Source of the DNA: an uncultured Pseudomonadota bacterium
GTDB taxonomy: Bacteria; Pseudomonadota; Gammaproteobacteria; Burkholderiales; Rhodocyclaceae
DNA length: 52,708 nucleotides
Reading direction: 5' to 3'
Assembly (NCBI GenBank): GCA_903870055.1
Contig: CAIQBG010000016.1
Coordinates: 1-52,708 of the forward strand
Shown here in pieces: positions 6,903-16,312 of this stretch. Each line of letters begins with the position of its first letter. Positions within the stretch are counted from its first letter, which is position 1. The translations under genes were made by a program, and so were the position numbers. The notes under the pieces are model-generated. The model was given only the letters and a program-made list of their open reading frames with translations. It did not search any database and had not been told where the DNA came from.

Positions 6903-8414
6903 ATGAAGGCCAGCCTGCAACTCAAGGGCACGCAGCACCTGACAATGACCCCGCAACTGCAACAGTCCATCCGGCTGTTGCAACTGTCCTCGGTCGAACT
7001 GCAACAAGAGGTTGCCCAGGCACTGGCAGAAAACCCCATGCTCGAACGCGAAGAGGCGGAAGAGGGCGAGGTTGAAAGAGACAACGGCAACGCCGAAACC
7101 TCAGAGCACGCAGAGAGCACACGCGCCGCTCAGGAATTCACACACGAGTCTGGCAACGACTTCAATGACTCAGCCAACGAGCGTAGCGACAATGCCAACG
7201 AAGGCATGACCGACACCGCCGAAGCCTTTGAGCAATCCAGCCCCATGGATATGGACGAAGGCCCGTACACCTACACAGGCTCTGGCGGTGATGACGGCGA
7301 TAGCGACTACGAATCCGATAACAGCAGCGCCACCACACTGCGCGAACACCTCCTTACCCAGGCTGGGCTGCAACGTTGCAGTTGGCGCGAGCAAGCGCTG
7401 GTGCGCATTCTCATTGAAGCACTGGACGAACGCGGCTACCTGACAAGTTCACTCGCAGAAATTCTGGAAGCGCTGCCCGAAGACGAAACCGTGACGCTGG
7501 CCGAGCTTGAGGCAGCCCTTATCCGACTTCAGGAACTCGATCCACCGGGCGTTGGTGCCACCACGCTGACAGAATGTCTGCTGCTGCAACTGAAAGATCT
7601 GGCTGATCCAAGCACCGATCTGGCGCGCACTCTCGTCACCGATTACCTACCTGCCCTGGCCCAACGCGACTTTACGCTTTTGCGTCGTAAAACCGGTGCG
7701 GATGACGAAGCCCTGCGCGATGCCCAGGCGCTCATCCGCAGTCTGAATCCACACCCGGGCAGCAGCTTCCTCGACGATGCCAGTCCGTACATCATTCCCG
7801 ATGTGCTCGTGCGCAAAACACAGAGCGACGGTGCTGACCACTGGATGGCAACCACCAACCCGGATGCCTTGCCTCGCCTTAGGGTCAATCGCCTCTATGC
7901 CGGGCTACTCCGTCAGACGAACAGTGGTCACAGCGGACTCACCGGCCAACTGCAAGAAGCCCGCTGGCTGATCAAGAATATCCAGCAGCGTTTCGAAACC
8001 ATTGCGCGCGTTGCCCAGGCAATTGTGAGTGAACAGGCCGCTTTTTTTGAAAAAGGTGAGCTGGCCATGCGTCCGCTGGTTTTACGCGAGATAGCCGACC
8101 AACTTGGACTACACGAATCGACCATCTCCCGGGTGACTTCCCAGAAATTCATGGCCACCCCCCGTGGAGTCTTTGAATTTAAATACTTTTTTGGTAGCCA
8201 CGTCGGCACAGATGATGGTGGATCCGCCTCCGCCACAGCCATTAAAGCCCGGATCAAGCAGTTGATCGGGGGTGAAAACCCCAAAAAACCGCTCTCGGAT
8301 CAACAAATTTGTGATCAATTTAGTGCCGAAGGCATTGTCGTAGCACGCCGGACCATAGCAAAATACCGTGAGGCGATGGGTCTCCCCACCGCCAGTTTGC
8401 GCAAGACCCTTTAG
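6903..8414 (+). CDS. rpoN: RNA polymerase sigma-54 factor
   Basis: A 503-aa sigma-54. The N-terminal Gln/Leu-rich region I (residues 1-50, with TPQLQQSIRLLQLS) contacts activators. An acidic region II of unusual Asp/Asn/Ser content spans about 55-145. The core-binding domain and a HTH (LHESTISRVTSQK) follow, and the diagnostic RpoN box ARRTIAKYRE is at about 481-490 and recognises the -24 element. The neighbourhood lptB-rpoN-hpf-ptsN-hprK is the classic one linking sigma-54 with the nitrogen PTS branch. The ATG at 6903 matches the usual MK.SLQLK start. Confidence 0.97.
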   Translation: MKASLQLKGTQHLTMTPQLQQSIRLLQLSSVELQQEVAQALAENPMLEREEAEEGEVERDNGNAETSEHAESTRAAQEFTHESGNDFNDSANERSDNANEGMTDTAEAFEQSSPMDMDEGPYTYTGSGGDDGDSDYESDNSSATTLREHLLTQAGLQRCSWREQALVRILIEALDERGYLTSSLAEILEALPEDETVTLAELEAALIRLQELDPPGVGATTLTECLLLQLKDLADPSTDLARTLVTDYLPALAQRDFTLLRRKTGADDEALRDAQALIRSLNPHPGSSFLDDASPYIIPDVLVRKTQSDGADHWMATTNPDALPRLRVNRLYAGLLRQTNSGHSGLTGQLQEARWLIKNIQQRFETIARVAQAIVSEQAAFFEKGELAMRPLVLREIADQLGLHESTISRVTSQKFMATPRGVFEFKYFFGSHVGTDDGGSASATAIKARIKQLIGGENPKKPLSDQQICDQFSAEGIVVARRTIAKYREAMGLPTASLRKTL

Positions 8415-8424
8415 AGGAGGCAGT

Positions 8425-8748
8425 ATGAATCTGCAAATCAGTGGTCATCACCTGGAAGTTAGCCCCGCCATCCGCGAATACGTGAGCCAGAAGTTGCAAA
8501 AGGTCACACGCCACTTCGATCACGTCATCGATATGCATGTCGTGTTGAGCGTCGAGAAACTTAACCAGAAGGCAGAAGTGACCCTGCACGTTCCGGGCAA
8601 AGATATTTTTGTCGAGAGTATCGACCCGAACCTGTATGCTGCGGTAGATGACCTCACCGACAAACTTGACCGTCAGGTCCAGAAATACAAGCAGAAGATC
8701 CAGGATCACGGACGGGGCCATTCGGTCGCCAGCCATTTAGAAGAATAA
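8425..8748 (+). CDS. hpf: ribosome hibernation promoting factor Hpf
   Basis: A 107-aa short-form HPF/RaiA-family protein that binds the 30S decoding region and promotes 100S dimers in stationary phase. The start is the ATG at 8425, directly behind GAGGAGG, ten bases after rpoN stops. Family features: MNLQISGHHLEVSPAIREYV start, alternating beta strands, and DLTDKLDRQVQKYKQK helix near the end. It lacks the C-terminal dimerisation domain of long HPF. It is co-transcribed with rpoN and followed by a terminator. Confidence 0.94.
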   Translation: MNLQISGHHLEVSPAIREYVSQKLQKVTRHFDHVIDMHVVLSVEKLNQKAEVTLHVPGKDIFVESIDPNLYAAVDDLTDKLDRQVQKYKQKIQDHGRGHSVASHLEE

Positions 8749-8760
8749 CCTTTACGGATA

Positions 8761-8788
8761 GGCGGGCACATTATTGCGCCCGCCTTTT
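8761..8788 (+). terminator. terminator or attenuator between hpf and ptsN
   Basis: GGCGGGC (8761-8767) pairs with GCCCGCC (8778-8784) around a 10-base loop and is followed by TTTT. Only six bases separate the T run from the ptsN ATG, so it may act as an attenuator controlling entry into ptsN-hprK. Confidence 0.75.
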
Positions 8789-8794
8789 AATTCA

Positions 8795-9250
8795 ATGAAC
8801 GCCATTGCCAAACTACTGACGCAGGATGCGATTGTCCTGACGGCCAAACCCGTTACCAAAGAAGCCCTCTTTGCAGAGGCTGCTCTCGCGCTTGGCCAGC
8901 GTCTCGGCATCAATAGCCCTTTGATCGAAACCTGCCTGCAGCTGCGCGAGCAGCTCGGATCAACCGGCTTGGGTCAGGGCGTGGGCATTCCACACGGCCG
9001 CCTTAAAGGCCTCAAGCAAGTTGCTGGCATGTTCTATCGCCTGAGCACCCCCATTCCTTTTGATGCGCCGGATAACCGCCCGGTGGATCTGGTGTTCTTC
9101 CTGCTCGTCCCGGAACAGAGCACCGAAGAACATCTGCAACTACTTTCCGAACTGGCTCAGGGTTTCTCTGATCCGGATTTCCGCGAAAAACTGCGTAGCA
9201 GCACCGACGCCGCAGAAGTATTGAATCTCTTCACCAGCAACCACGGCTGA
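8795..9250 (+). CDS. ptsN: PTS IIA-like nitrogen-regulatory protein PtsN (EIIA-Ntr)
   Basis: A 151-aa EIIA-Ntr, the terminal phospho-acceptor of the PTS-Ntr branch, which regulates potassium, nitrogen and stress responses. The phosphorylated His is His67 in the GIPHGRL motif. The start is the ATG at 8795; an in-frame TTG at 8774 falls inside the terminator loop and is rejected. No Shine-Dalgarno is visible because the terminator fills the space upstream. hprK follows after 14 bases. Gene position after rpoN-hpf is canonical. Confidence 0.94.
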   Translation: MNAIAKLLTQDAIVLTAKPVTKEALFAEAALALGQRLGINSPLIETCLQLREQLGSTGLGQGVGIPHGRLKGLKQVAGMFYRLSTPIPFDAPDNRPVDLVFFLLVPEQSTEEHLQLLSELAQGFSDPDFREKLRSSTDAAEVLNLFTSNHG

Positions 9251-9264
9251 TTAGCCCAGGCACC

Positions 9265-10284
9265 ATGAAAGAACTTACCGTCGCGCAGCTTTTCGAATCC
9301 TACAAGGATCGGCTGGCACTTAGCTGGGTCGGTAGCATTGGCTGTAACCGCAGCATCCGCCTGGTCGAAACAGATGCGTACGGCTCAGACATCGTCGGTC
9401 ACCTGAACATCATTCACCCCGATCGACTACAGGTTGTGGGTAGCGCTGAACAGAAGTGGGCATTGCGTACCCGTGCCCAACGTCGTCAATCCGTGTTCGA
9501 AGACCTCTGCCAGGCGGCACCGCCCGCCATCATCGTCGCAGACAATCTACCCGTGCTAGACGAACTGCGCGAAGCCTGCGAAAAAACCGGCACGCCGCTG
9601 TTTTCTTCTACGCTGTCATGCTCGGTCGTGATTGATCAGTTGCGCCACTACCTCGCCAGAAAACTAGGCACCAACACCAATCTGCACGGTGTCTTCATGG
9701 ACGTGCTCGGCATGGGCGTCATGATCACCGGCGACTCCGGCTCGGGTAAAAGCGAACTGGCACTGGAACTGATTTCGCGCGGCCACGGCCTGGTCGCTGA
9801 TGACGTCGTCGAACTCACCCGTGTTGCGCCAAACGTGATCTTTGGTAGCTGCCCCAGCCTGTTACGTGATTTTCTCGAAGTGCGCGGACTCGGCCTGCTC
9901 AACATCCGCACCATCTTTGGTGAAACAGCTTCCCGTCGCAAGATGCGCCTCAAGCTCATCGTGCACCTGCATCGTCAGCAACCAAATATTGATACACCGC
10001 GCCTGCCGTTTGAAGCACAGACGCAAGAAGTGTTGGGCGTACCTGTCCGCAAGGTCAACATTCCCGTGGCTGCCGGCCGCAACCTGGCTGTGCTGCTCGA
10101 AGCTGCCGTACGCAATACCATCCTGCAGTTCCGCGGCATCGATAGCCTAGAAGAATTCGTATCGCGTCAGCAACAGGAAGTACTTGTCCAGGAAGACGTT
10201 GCGGCCAAGAGTGCGCAGCGTGCGCTAGCACTGGATCCGACACATACGATCCAGCCCGGCCAGTACGACGACCCGTCGATCTAA
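9265..10284 (+). CDS. hprK: HPr kinase/phosphorylase
   Basis: A 339-aa HPr(Ser) kinase/phosphorylase. The N-terminal domain is followed by the catalytic domain with His141 (HGVFMDVLG), Walker A GDSGSGKS (156-163) and the signature around LEVRGLGLLNIRTIFG. In betaproteobacteria it phosphorylates HPr or the PTS-Ntr carrier NPr and couples to PtsN encoded just upstream. It follows ptsN after 14 bases with CAGG as a modest ribosome-binding site. The last about 30 residues are a polar tail beyond the usual family end. It converges on ttcA with a 4-base gap and no terminator between. Confidence 0.95.
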   Translation: MKELTVAQLFESYKDRLALSWVGSIGCNRSIRLVETDAYGSDIVGHLNIIHPDRLQVVGSAEQKWALRTRAQRRQSVFEDLCQAAPPAIIVADNLPVLDELREACEKTGTPLFSSTLSCSVVIDQLRHYLARKLGTNTNLHGVFMDVLGMGVMITGDSGSGKSELALELISRGHGLVADDVVELTRVAPNVIFGSCPSLLRDFLEVRGLGLLNIRTIFGETASRRKMRLKLIVHLHRQQPNIDTPRLPFEAQTQEVLGVPVRKVNIPVAAGRNLAVLLEAAVRNTILQFRGIDSLEEFVSRQQQEVLVQEDVAAKSAQRALALDPTHTIQPGQYDDPSI

Positions 10285-10288
10285 GCCG

Positions 10289-11218
10289 CTAGGGCTTTGG
10301 CTTCGCGCCAAACGTAATGATCTGCTCCTGATCGCCCAGCGCCGGCGTCTCGCAACTCTCAGCATCGTAGCTCTCCGTATCAAAAGCAATATCGCCACCG
10401 CCGGGAATCGAATCCGCGTTGCCCACTTGCAGGCCTTCAAAATCAAAGAGGCTGCGATCGCCCAGATGTGAGGGCACCACGTTCTGAATCGCCGTCATGA
10501 CTGACTCGGTACGACCCGGGTAACGCGCATCCCAGTCGGCCATCATCTCGCGGATTTTCTGGCGCTGCAGGTTTTCCTGCGTACCACACAGATTGCACGG
10601 AATAATCGGGAAGTTCACGCCGCGGGCGTAGCGGATGATGTCTGCTTCAGGCACATAAGCCAGCGGACGAATCACCATGAAGTCGCCGTTATCGGTCACC
10701 AGCTTCGGTGGCATCGCCTTCAGCTTGCCGCCAAACAGCATGTTCAAAAACAAGGTATGCACGATGTCATCACGGTGATGGCCCAGCGCAATCTTGTTGG
10801 CGCCCAGCTCACTCGCTGTCTTGTAGATAATGCCACGGCGTAAGCGGGAGCAGAGCGAACACGTCGTCTTACCCTCTGGTACCTTCTCTTTCACAATCGA
10901 GTAGGTGTCCTGCGTCACGATGCGGTATTCCACACCCAGCTTTTCCAGATAGTTCGGCAGCACCTCGGCCGGAAAGCCCGGTTGCTTCTGATCCAGATTC
11001 ATCGCAATGATGCGGAAATCAATCGGGGCGCGCTTACGCAGCGCCAGCAACACATCGAGCAACGTGTACGAATCCTTGCCACCCGACAGACACACCATCA
11101 CGGTATCGCCATCTTCGATCATCTTGTAATCGCCAATGGCCTTGCCAACGCGGTTTTCAATAAAACGGCGGAGCTTCTGTATGTTTTGCGAAAGTTCTTC
11201 GGGAGACTGATTAGGCAT
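10289..11218 (-). CDS. ttcA: tRNA 2-thiocytidine(32) synthetase TtcA
   Basis: A 309-aa enzyme that thiolates C32 of certain tRNAs (including several tRNA-Arg) using ATP and an Fe-S cluster. The PP-loop SGGKDS is at 45-50. Cluster cysteines lie in CSLC (Cys120, Cys123), with a further CNLC pair (Cys208, Cys211). The LGHHRDD segment is also typical. It follows the pteridine reductase gene after 12 bases on the same strand, so the two are probably co-transcribed. The C-terminal about 40 residues are acidic and not conserved in the family. Confidence 0.95.
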   Translation of the reverse strand: MPNQSPEELSQNIQKLRRFIENRVGKAIGDYKMIEDGDTVMVCLSGGKDSYTLLDVLLALRKRAPIDFRIIAMNLDQKQPGFPAEVLPNYLEKLGVEYRIVTQDTYSIVKEKVPEGKTTCSLCSRLRRGIIYKTASELGANKIALGHHRDDIVHTLFLNMLFGGKLKAMPPKLVTDNGDFMVIRPLAYVPEADIIRYARGVNFPIIPCNLCGTQENLQRQKIREMMADWDARYPGRTESVMTAIQNVVPSHLGDRSLFDFEGLQVGNADSIPGGGDIAFDTESYDAESCETPALGDQEQIITFGAKPKP

Positions 11219-11230
11219 GATTCAAAAACT

Positions 11231-12001
11231 TTAGGTAGCAAGGTGGGCGCTGCGGCCCCCATCAACATTAATAACCTGCCCCGTAATGTACGGCGCATCC
11301 AGCATCAGAAAACGTACGGTGCGGGCGATGTCTTCCGGCGTACCGCCACGCTTGAGCAAGGTATGTTGCACAATCGCCTGGCGCTCAGCCGCATCAAACT
11401 GGTCATCTTCCGGCCAGAGTATCGGTCCCGGTGCCACGGCATTCACCCGCACCTCAGGCGCCAGCTCAATGGCCAGCGCACGGGTCAACGTCAGCAAGGC
11501 GCCCTTGGCTGCCGCATACAACGGGTAGCCCGCTAGCGGCCGCTCGGCATGTATGTCAGTGATATTAATCAGGCAACCGCTCGCCGCCCGCAGATGGCGT
11601 GCCGCAGCCTGTGCCAGAAAGAGCGGCGCCTTGAAATTGCTGCCCACCAGATCGTGCCAGTCAGCCTCACTAATCTGCCCCAGCGGCGTCGGAAAGAAAG
11701 AGGACGCATTGCAGACCAGGCCATCAAGTCGACCAAAACGTGCCACCACCTCAGCCACCAACGGTGCGATGGTCGACGTATCCAGTAGATCTGCCGTTAG
11801 CACCGAAGCCGAATCGGCACGTACGGCATTAAGCTGCGCGGCCAGCCCTTCGGCATCCGCCACTGATTGCCGCGTATGCAAGGCAATACGTGCCCCGCTG
11901 GCGTGCAAGGCCGTGGCAATCGCCGCCCCCACGCGACGTGCCGCCCCCGTGATCAGAATCACAGGTGCTTGGGTCGGCAATGTATCGGCGGTTTGAGTCA
12001 C
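11231..12001 (-). CDS. folM: SDR-family pteridine reductase (FolM-like)
   Basis: A 256-aa short-chain dehydrogenase. The cofactor motif TGAARRVG (18-25) has the double-arginine form typical of NADPH-dependent pteridine/dihydromonapterin reductases. Catalytic Tyr162 and Lys166 (YAAAK) and the NAS motif (98-100) are present. The expected role is reduction of dihydromonapterin or dihydrofolate for tetrahydro-pterin supply. Start is GTG at 12001. ttcA lies 12 bases downstream, and a COG1565 methyltransferase gene is divergent. The exact substrate is inferred from the family. Confidence 0.82.
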   Translation of the reverse strand: MTQTADTLPTQAPVILITGAARRVGAAIATALHASGARIALHTRQSVADAEGLAAQLNAVRADSASVLTADLLDTSTIAPLVAEVVARFGRLDGLVCNASSFFPTPLGQISEADWHDLVGSNFKAPLFLAQAAARHLRAASGCLINITDIHAERPLAGYPLYAAAKGALLTLTRALAIELAPEVRVNAVAPGPILWPEDDQFDAAERQAIVQHTLLKRGGTPEDIARTVRFLMLDAPYITGQVINVDGGRSAHLAT

Positions 12002-12087
12002 GGCAAAGGGCGTTTAACAGCAATAAGAATGACGCGTATTGTCGCATGCGCTATCCTCCTGCTCTACTGCCACCGAACCGACGCCCC

Positions 12088-13320
12088 ATGTCTCTGCCCC
12101 CCATCATTCAACCAGCCTCACCTCGCGGACAAGATCCGCTGCCGCAACCGGATAACGAAGCGCAGGCGCATAGCCAGGCGCTTAGCGAAAAAATCCTAGC
12201 GGCTATTGAGGTAGCCGGTGGCTGGATGCCCTTTACCCAATTCATGGGGCTGGCACTCTACGCGCCAGCACTGGGCTACTACAGTGGTGGCGCGCATAAG
12301 TTTGGCGCGGCGGGTGACTTTGTCACCGGCCCGGAAATGACCCCGCTTTTCGGCCGCACCCTGGCACGCACCATTGCGCCGATGCTTGCGGCCAGCAAGC
12401 CCTACCTCACCGAAGCCGGTGCCGGCACCGGCAAGCTGGCAGGCGACTTACTCCAGGCGCTAGAAGCCATGGGCCAGTTGCCCGAGCGCTACGACATCCT
12501 GGAGCTCTCGGCCGAACTTGCACAACGCCAGCGTGCGCATCTAGCCGCCACCGTGCCGCACCTCATCGATCGTATTCACTGGCTCAGCGCCTTACCGGAA
12601 ACGATCGAAGGCGTGCTTGTCGGCAATGAAGTACTCGATGCCATGCCGGTGGAACTCGTACGCTGGAAAGACGGCCAAGGCCAACGACTCGGCGTCAGCG
12701 TTGAGCGTATCAATGACGGCATCCGTTTCATCACGACGCCCGGTGAAACCAGCCCCGAGCTGGCCGAACGCATTCGCGCCCTCGCTGAAAAATACGAATG
12801 GCCGGATGACTACACCACCGAGCTGCCAGAAGCTGGCCCAGCCTGGATCACTACGCTGGCGCAACGCATGACGCAAGGCGCCTTACTGCTCATCGACTAC
12901 GGCTTTCCGCGTCACGAGTTCTATCATCACGAACGCACGGGTGGCACCCTCATGTGCCACTACCGACACCGCGCGCATCCCGACCCGTTCTACTGGCCCG
13001 GGCTGCAAGACATCACCGCCCACGTAGACTTTACCGCCATTGCCGAAGCTGGGTTCGATGCCGGCATGGAAGTCGCCGGCTATTGCACACAAGCAGGGTG
13101 GTTAATGGATGCCGGGCTACTCGACATCCTGGCTGCCGAACAACCGGCTGATCCTGCACAAACCACGCCGGCCTGGGTACGCACCCAGCACGCCGTTCAA
13201 ACGTTATTGTCGCCAGCAGAAATGGGCGAGTTCTTCAAAGTGATACTGCTCACCCGTGGCTTACCGGGCACGCTACGCATACCCGGCTTTATCCGCAGCG
13301 ATCGCTCACATAGGCTCTAA
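12088..13320 (+). CDS. COG1565 (NDUFAF7/MidA-type) SAM-dependent methyltransferase
   Basis: A 410-aa protein of the COG1565 family, whose mitochondrial member NDUFAF7 methylates an arginine in complex I. Conserved features: FMGLALYAPALGYYSGG and FGAAGDFVTGPEMTPLFG near the N-terminus, the SAM-binding EAGAGTGKLAGDLL, ILELSAELAQRQR, and GNEVLDAMPVELVRW. Start chosen at the ATG at 12088; the frame is open further upstream but that part has no family similarity. It is divergent from folM. A terminator follows that overlaps the end of the convergent hydrolase gene. The bacterial substrate is unknown. Confidence 0.85.
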   Translation: MSLPPIIQPASPRGQDPLPQPDNEAQAHSQALSEKILAAIEVAGGWMPFTQFMGLALYAPALGYYSGGAHKFGAAGDFVTGPEMTPLFGRTLARTIAPMLAASKPYLTEAGAGTGKLAGDLLQALEAMGQLPERYDILELSAELAQRQRAHLAATVPHLIDRIHWLSALPETIEGVLVGNEVLDAMPVELVRWKDGQGQRLGVSVERINDGIRFITTPGETSPELAERIRALAEKYEWPDDYTTELPEAGPAWITTLAQRMTQGALLLIDYGFPRHEFYHHERTGGTLMCHYRHRAHPDPFYWPGLQDITAHVDFTAIAEAGFDAGMEVAGYCTQAGWLMDAGLLDILAAEQPADPAQTTPAWVRTQHAVQTLLSPAEMGEFFKVILLTRGLPGTLRIPGFIRSDRSHRL

Positions 13321-13327
13321 GCAGAAT

Positions 13328-13347
13328 GCGGGTTAGCCCGCCTTTTT
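13328..13347 (+). terminator. terminator of the COG1565 gene
   Basis: GCGGG (13328-13332), loop TTAG, CCCGC (13337-13341), then CTTTTT. It overlaps the last codons of the convergent hydrolase gene. Confidence 0.7.
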
Positions 13348-14157
13348 AGCCTTCGGCGCATCGGGTACGACGGCCTCTAGCCAATCATTCAGTACGCTGG
13401 CCACGTGCTCCCAATCGCGTTCCAGCATCAGGCCATGGCCCATGCCCGGAAAGATCACAGGCTCCACGCCATACACTTCAGCCGTGTTGCGCACCTGATT
13501 GGCCGGGATGAGGTGATCCAGCTCGGCACCGATCACCAGCTTTGGCCCTGGATGCAGTTTCTCCGGGGAGATCAGATTAAACATGGTCATATCCCAGATG
13601 GCGCGTTGCGACTCCATCTGCGAGAGCATTAGATAGCGTTGCAGATCCGTCATCGATGCCGGCTGGGCAAACAACGCATTCTTCAGCGAATCGATATCCA
13701 CCGGGCCGCCTGTCATCAACTGAGACAAACTACCCATCAGATCCGGATGCGACCAGACCATAGATAGCGAGCTGGCCAGCAAGCCCTTGGGTGGCACCGA
13801 GCACATCAGCACAGCCGCAGGAAAGGCTTGCTTCTCAAGGCACTTCTGCACGATAAAACCACCCATCGAGTGGCCAATCAGTACAGGGGCTTCGCCAATC
13901 TCATCGATCACCTGCATCACATCGGCTACGTAGTGGTCGATGCCCCAATTGCCTAGCTGCTCGTGCCCTTCGCTGCCGCCATGCCCACGTACAGACACAG
14001 CATGTACCGGCCAGCCACGTTCGGCAAACCAATCCAGAAAATGCTCCGACCAACACCAGGCTGCGGTGAATGCACCATGCACAAAGAGCAACGGCGTGCG
14101 GCGCTTACCCTTACTCGGGTAACGACTGATCACTTCCAGCGACAGGGTTTCAGACAA
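13333..14157 (-). CDS. alpha/beta hydrolase
   Basis: A 274-aa alpha/beta-fold hydrolase without signal peptide. The oxyanion segment HGAF is near 27, and the nucleophile elbow GHSMG places Ser97. The acid is likely Asp in IGAELDHLIP, and the His lies in MGHGLML near the C-terminus. A TTG start at 14157 sits six bases after a perfect AAGGAG and is preferred. cca lies 21 bases upstream on the same strand. Substrate cannot be told; related proteins are lipase- or esterase-like. Confidence 0.82.
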   Translation of the reverse strand: MSETLSLEVISRYPSKGKRRTPLLFVHGAFTAAWCWSEHFLDWFAERGWPVHAVSVRGHGGSEGHEQLGNWGIDHYVADVMQVIDEIGEAPVLIGHSMGGFIVQKCLEKQAFPAAVLMCSVPPKGLLASSLSMVWSHPDLMGSLSQLMTGGPVDIDSLKNALFAQPASMTDLQRYLMLSQMESQRAIWDMTMFNLISPEKLHPGPKLVIGAELDHLIPANQVRNTAEVYGVEPVIFPGMGHGLMLERDWEHVASVLNDWLEAVVPDAPKAKKAG

Positions 14158-14178
14158 TACGTACTCCTTGGTAATCTA

Positions 14179-15249
14179 TCAGGCGATGTTCCGGATCGAT
14201 TCAATCCGGGCATCGCGAATGCGTGTAGCAATGTGTTCCTGCGTGCGCACCGACAGCGCAATGGCACCGGCATCCACACCGGCCGCAGCCGCTAAAATCT
14301 TTAACCAACTGTCTGCCACGGCGACCGCTGCCCCCAGGCATGGCAGCGCTGACAGCAGCGCTTTGAATCGATCCGTGCGCCGCAGCGCATCGCAACGTTC
14401 CAACGTCTCTAGCTGGTCTTCTGCGCTCAACGTATCCGGCGTCAGCAACGCCCGCTGGTAACGCGCCAGCAGCAACGCCATATCCTTGCAATCGGTCGGC
14501 AAACGCAACGCATTCGCCAGGTCCGCAACCTGTTCAGCGCTACATGCTGACAACCAGAGCGCCACGCGCACCGGCAAGCTCATCTCACGCTGTGCGGCAC
14601 ACGCCAGCACACCCGATGGTGGCAGCACGCCCGCAAACAGATCATTGGCAGCACCACAACTTTCGAGCACGGCAAACAACCGCTCCGGTTGCCCGGCCAT
14701 CAGCCCGCGCGACAGCTCCTGCCACACACGCTCGGCCACCAGATGCCTGGCTTCGCCCGAATGCACCATCGTGCGCATCAGTGACTGCGTTTCCGGTGCC
14801 ACGGTAAATTCGGGAAAACGTGCCGCAAATCGGGCCACGCGCAATATGCGCACCGGGTCTTCGGCAAAGGCTTCGCTCACATGGCGCAATACCCGCGCCT
14901 GTAAATCCTGCTGGCCGCCATAAGGATCAATCACCACGCCTGTGGCATCTTCCGCCATGGCGTTAACGGTGAGATCACGGCGTAGCAGATCTTCTTCTAG
15001 CGTCACATCGGGTGCCGCGTAGCAACTGAAGCCATGATACCCATGGCCCGTCTTACGCTCCGTACGTGCTAACGCATATTCTTCATGCGTCTTTGGATGG
15101 AGAAATACGGGGAAGTCTTTGCCTACCGGTTGATAACCAGCGGCAATCATTTCATCAGGGGAACTGCCCACCACTACATAGTCGCGATCACCCGGGGTTA
15201 ACCCGAGCAGGCGATCACGAACCGCACCACCGACTACGTATATTTTCAC
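14179..15249 (-). CDS. cca: CCA-adding tRNA nucleotidyltransferase, short form without HD domain
   Basis: A 356-aa class II CCA enzyme that builds or repairs tRNA 3' ends. The head motif [10 protein letters not shown] (7-16), catalytic Asp21 and Asp23 (GDRDY), [12 protein letters not shown] and the [16 protein letters not shown] neck motif are clear. E. coli Cca is about 410 aa and has a C-terminal HD phosphohydrolase domain. This protein is shorter and shows no HD motif. Start is GTG at 15249. It is probably co-transcribed with the downstream hydrolase. Confidence 0.92.
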   Translation of the reverse strand: MKIYVVGGAVRDRLLGLTPGDRDYVVVGSSPDEMIAAGYQPVGKDFPVFLHPKTHEEYALARTERKTGHGYHGFSCYAAPDVTLEEDLLRRDLTVNAMAEDATGVVIDPYGGQQDLQARVLRHVSEAFAEDPVRILRVARFAARFPEFTVAPETQSLMRTMVHSGEARHLVAERVWQELSRGLMAGQPERLFAVLESCGAANDLFAGVLPPSGVLACAAQREMSLPVRVALWLSACSAEQVADLANALRLPTDCKDMALLLARYQRALLTPDTLSAEDQLETLERCDALRRTDRFKALLSALPCLGAAVAVADSWLKILAAAAGVDAGAIALSVRTQEHIATRIRDARIESIRNIA

Positions 15250-15289
15250 GACCTGAGTGCCTCAGCCGTGGTGCGATTGTGTGAAACGC

Positions 15290-16249
15290 TTAGCGACCGG
15301 CGCGGCTGCGGTACTCGGCAAACTGAGCCGCATCACCGCTATCGAGCAGATACAAAGGCGCAACGGCTTCCAGCGGCTGTGGGTTCCAGCCTGCGGGTGC
15401 CTTGCAGCCCGGGCCGAAGACGCTGTCCACTTCCATGGAGCGTACGTTGTCTTGCGACATCATCGGGTTTGGCAATAGCGACAGAAAACCGGCTTGCACA
15501 TAAGCCAGGCTATCCGGCAGAGCGAAAAGCTTGCGCTTGTAGCCGATCACTTCACCGGTATAAGCCACGAGTTCTTTAAGCGTATAAACCTTCGGGCCGC
15601 ACAGATCAAAAGCCTGGTTCTCCATGCTTGGGCTGCTCAGTGCTTGCACAAAGGCGTCGGCCACATCGCTAACTGCCACAGGCTGGAAGCGCGCGCCTGC
15701 ACAGGCCAGCGGCAGAATCGGCAAAGTGCGCAGCAGCTTGGCAAAGGTATTCAGGAATGAATCGCGCATGCCGAAGATCACCGATGGGCGGAAGATCGTC
15801 GTAATCAGACCGGAGTTAGCCACCACGGCTTCGCCAGCGGCTTTGGAGCGCAGATATTCAGACGGTGCTTTTTCACCGGCGTGCAGGGCGCTCATGTGCA
15901 GCAGGCGCTTCACGCCAACGGCCTTACAGGCAGCCACAATCCTCTTCGGCAGCTCAACGTGCGCGGCGGCAAATTCTTTACCGTAAGGAATCGCCGGGTT
16001 GGCGCCATGCAGAATGCCGACCAGGTTAATCACGGCATCTTTACCGGTAGCCAGATGCTCAATCACGCCATCTTCATTGATGTCGGCTTCGACCAGAATC
16101 ACACTCGGCAGCATGGTGATGTCACGATTCTTTTCGTAACGGCGGGTCGGGATCGTTACTTGAACGCCTGCCTCGACCAGTGCGCGGGCCAGATGACGGC
16201 CAACAAAACCGGTGCCACCAATGAGGAGAATTTTGTGGTTCTTCAGCAT
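15290..16249 (-). CDS. NAD(P)-binding protein, complex I NDUFA9-like (extended SDR)
   Basis: A 319-aa atypical SDR. The Rossmann motif GGTGFVGRHLARAL (11-24) opens the protein, followed by VINLVGILHG. The usual YxxxK is replaced by a YLRSKAAGE segment. This pattern matches the complex I NDUFA9-like branch. The ATG at 16249 is well placed behind AAGGAAGAC. The gene lies 40 bases from cca on the same strand. A role as a non-catalytic NADPH-binding or quinone-related protein is known for the mitochondrial relative; bacterial function is unsettled. Confidence 0.78.
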   Translation of the reverse strand: MLKNHKILLIGGTGFVGRHLARALVEAGVQVTIPTRRYEKNRDITMLPSVILVEADINEDGVIEHLATGKDAVINLVGILHGANPAIPYGKEFAAAHVELPKRIVAACKAVGVKRLLHMSALHAGEKAPSEYLRSKAAGEAVVANSGLITTIFRPSVIFGMRDSFLNTFAKLLRTLPILPLACAGARFQPVAVSDVADAFVQALSSPSMENQAFDLCGPKVYTLKELVAYTGEVIGYKRKLFALPDSLAYVQAGFLSLLPNPMMSQDNVRSMEVDSVFGPGCKAPAGWNPQPLEAVAPLYLLDSGDAAQFAEYRSRAGR

Positions 16250-16312
16250 GAGTCTTCCTTGGTCGATCGTCTGATCAGTAGTTAATCGCTAATCCTGCCA
16301 TTTTATGTCATT

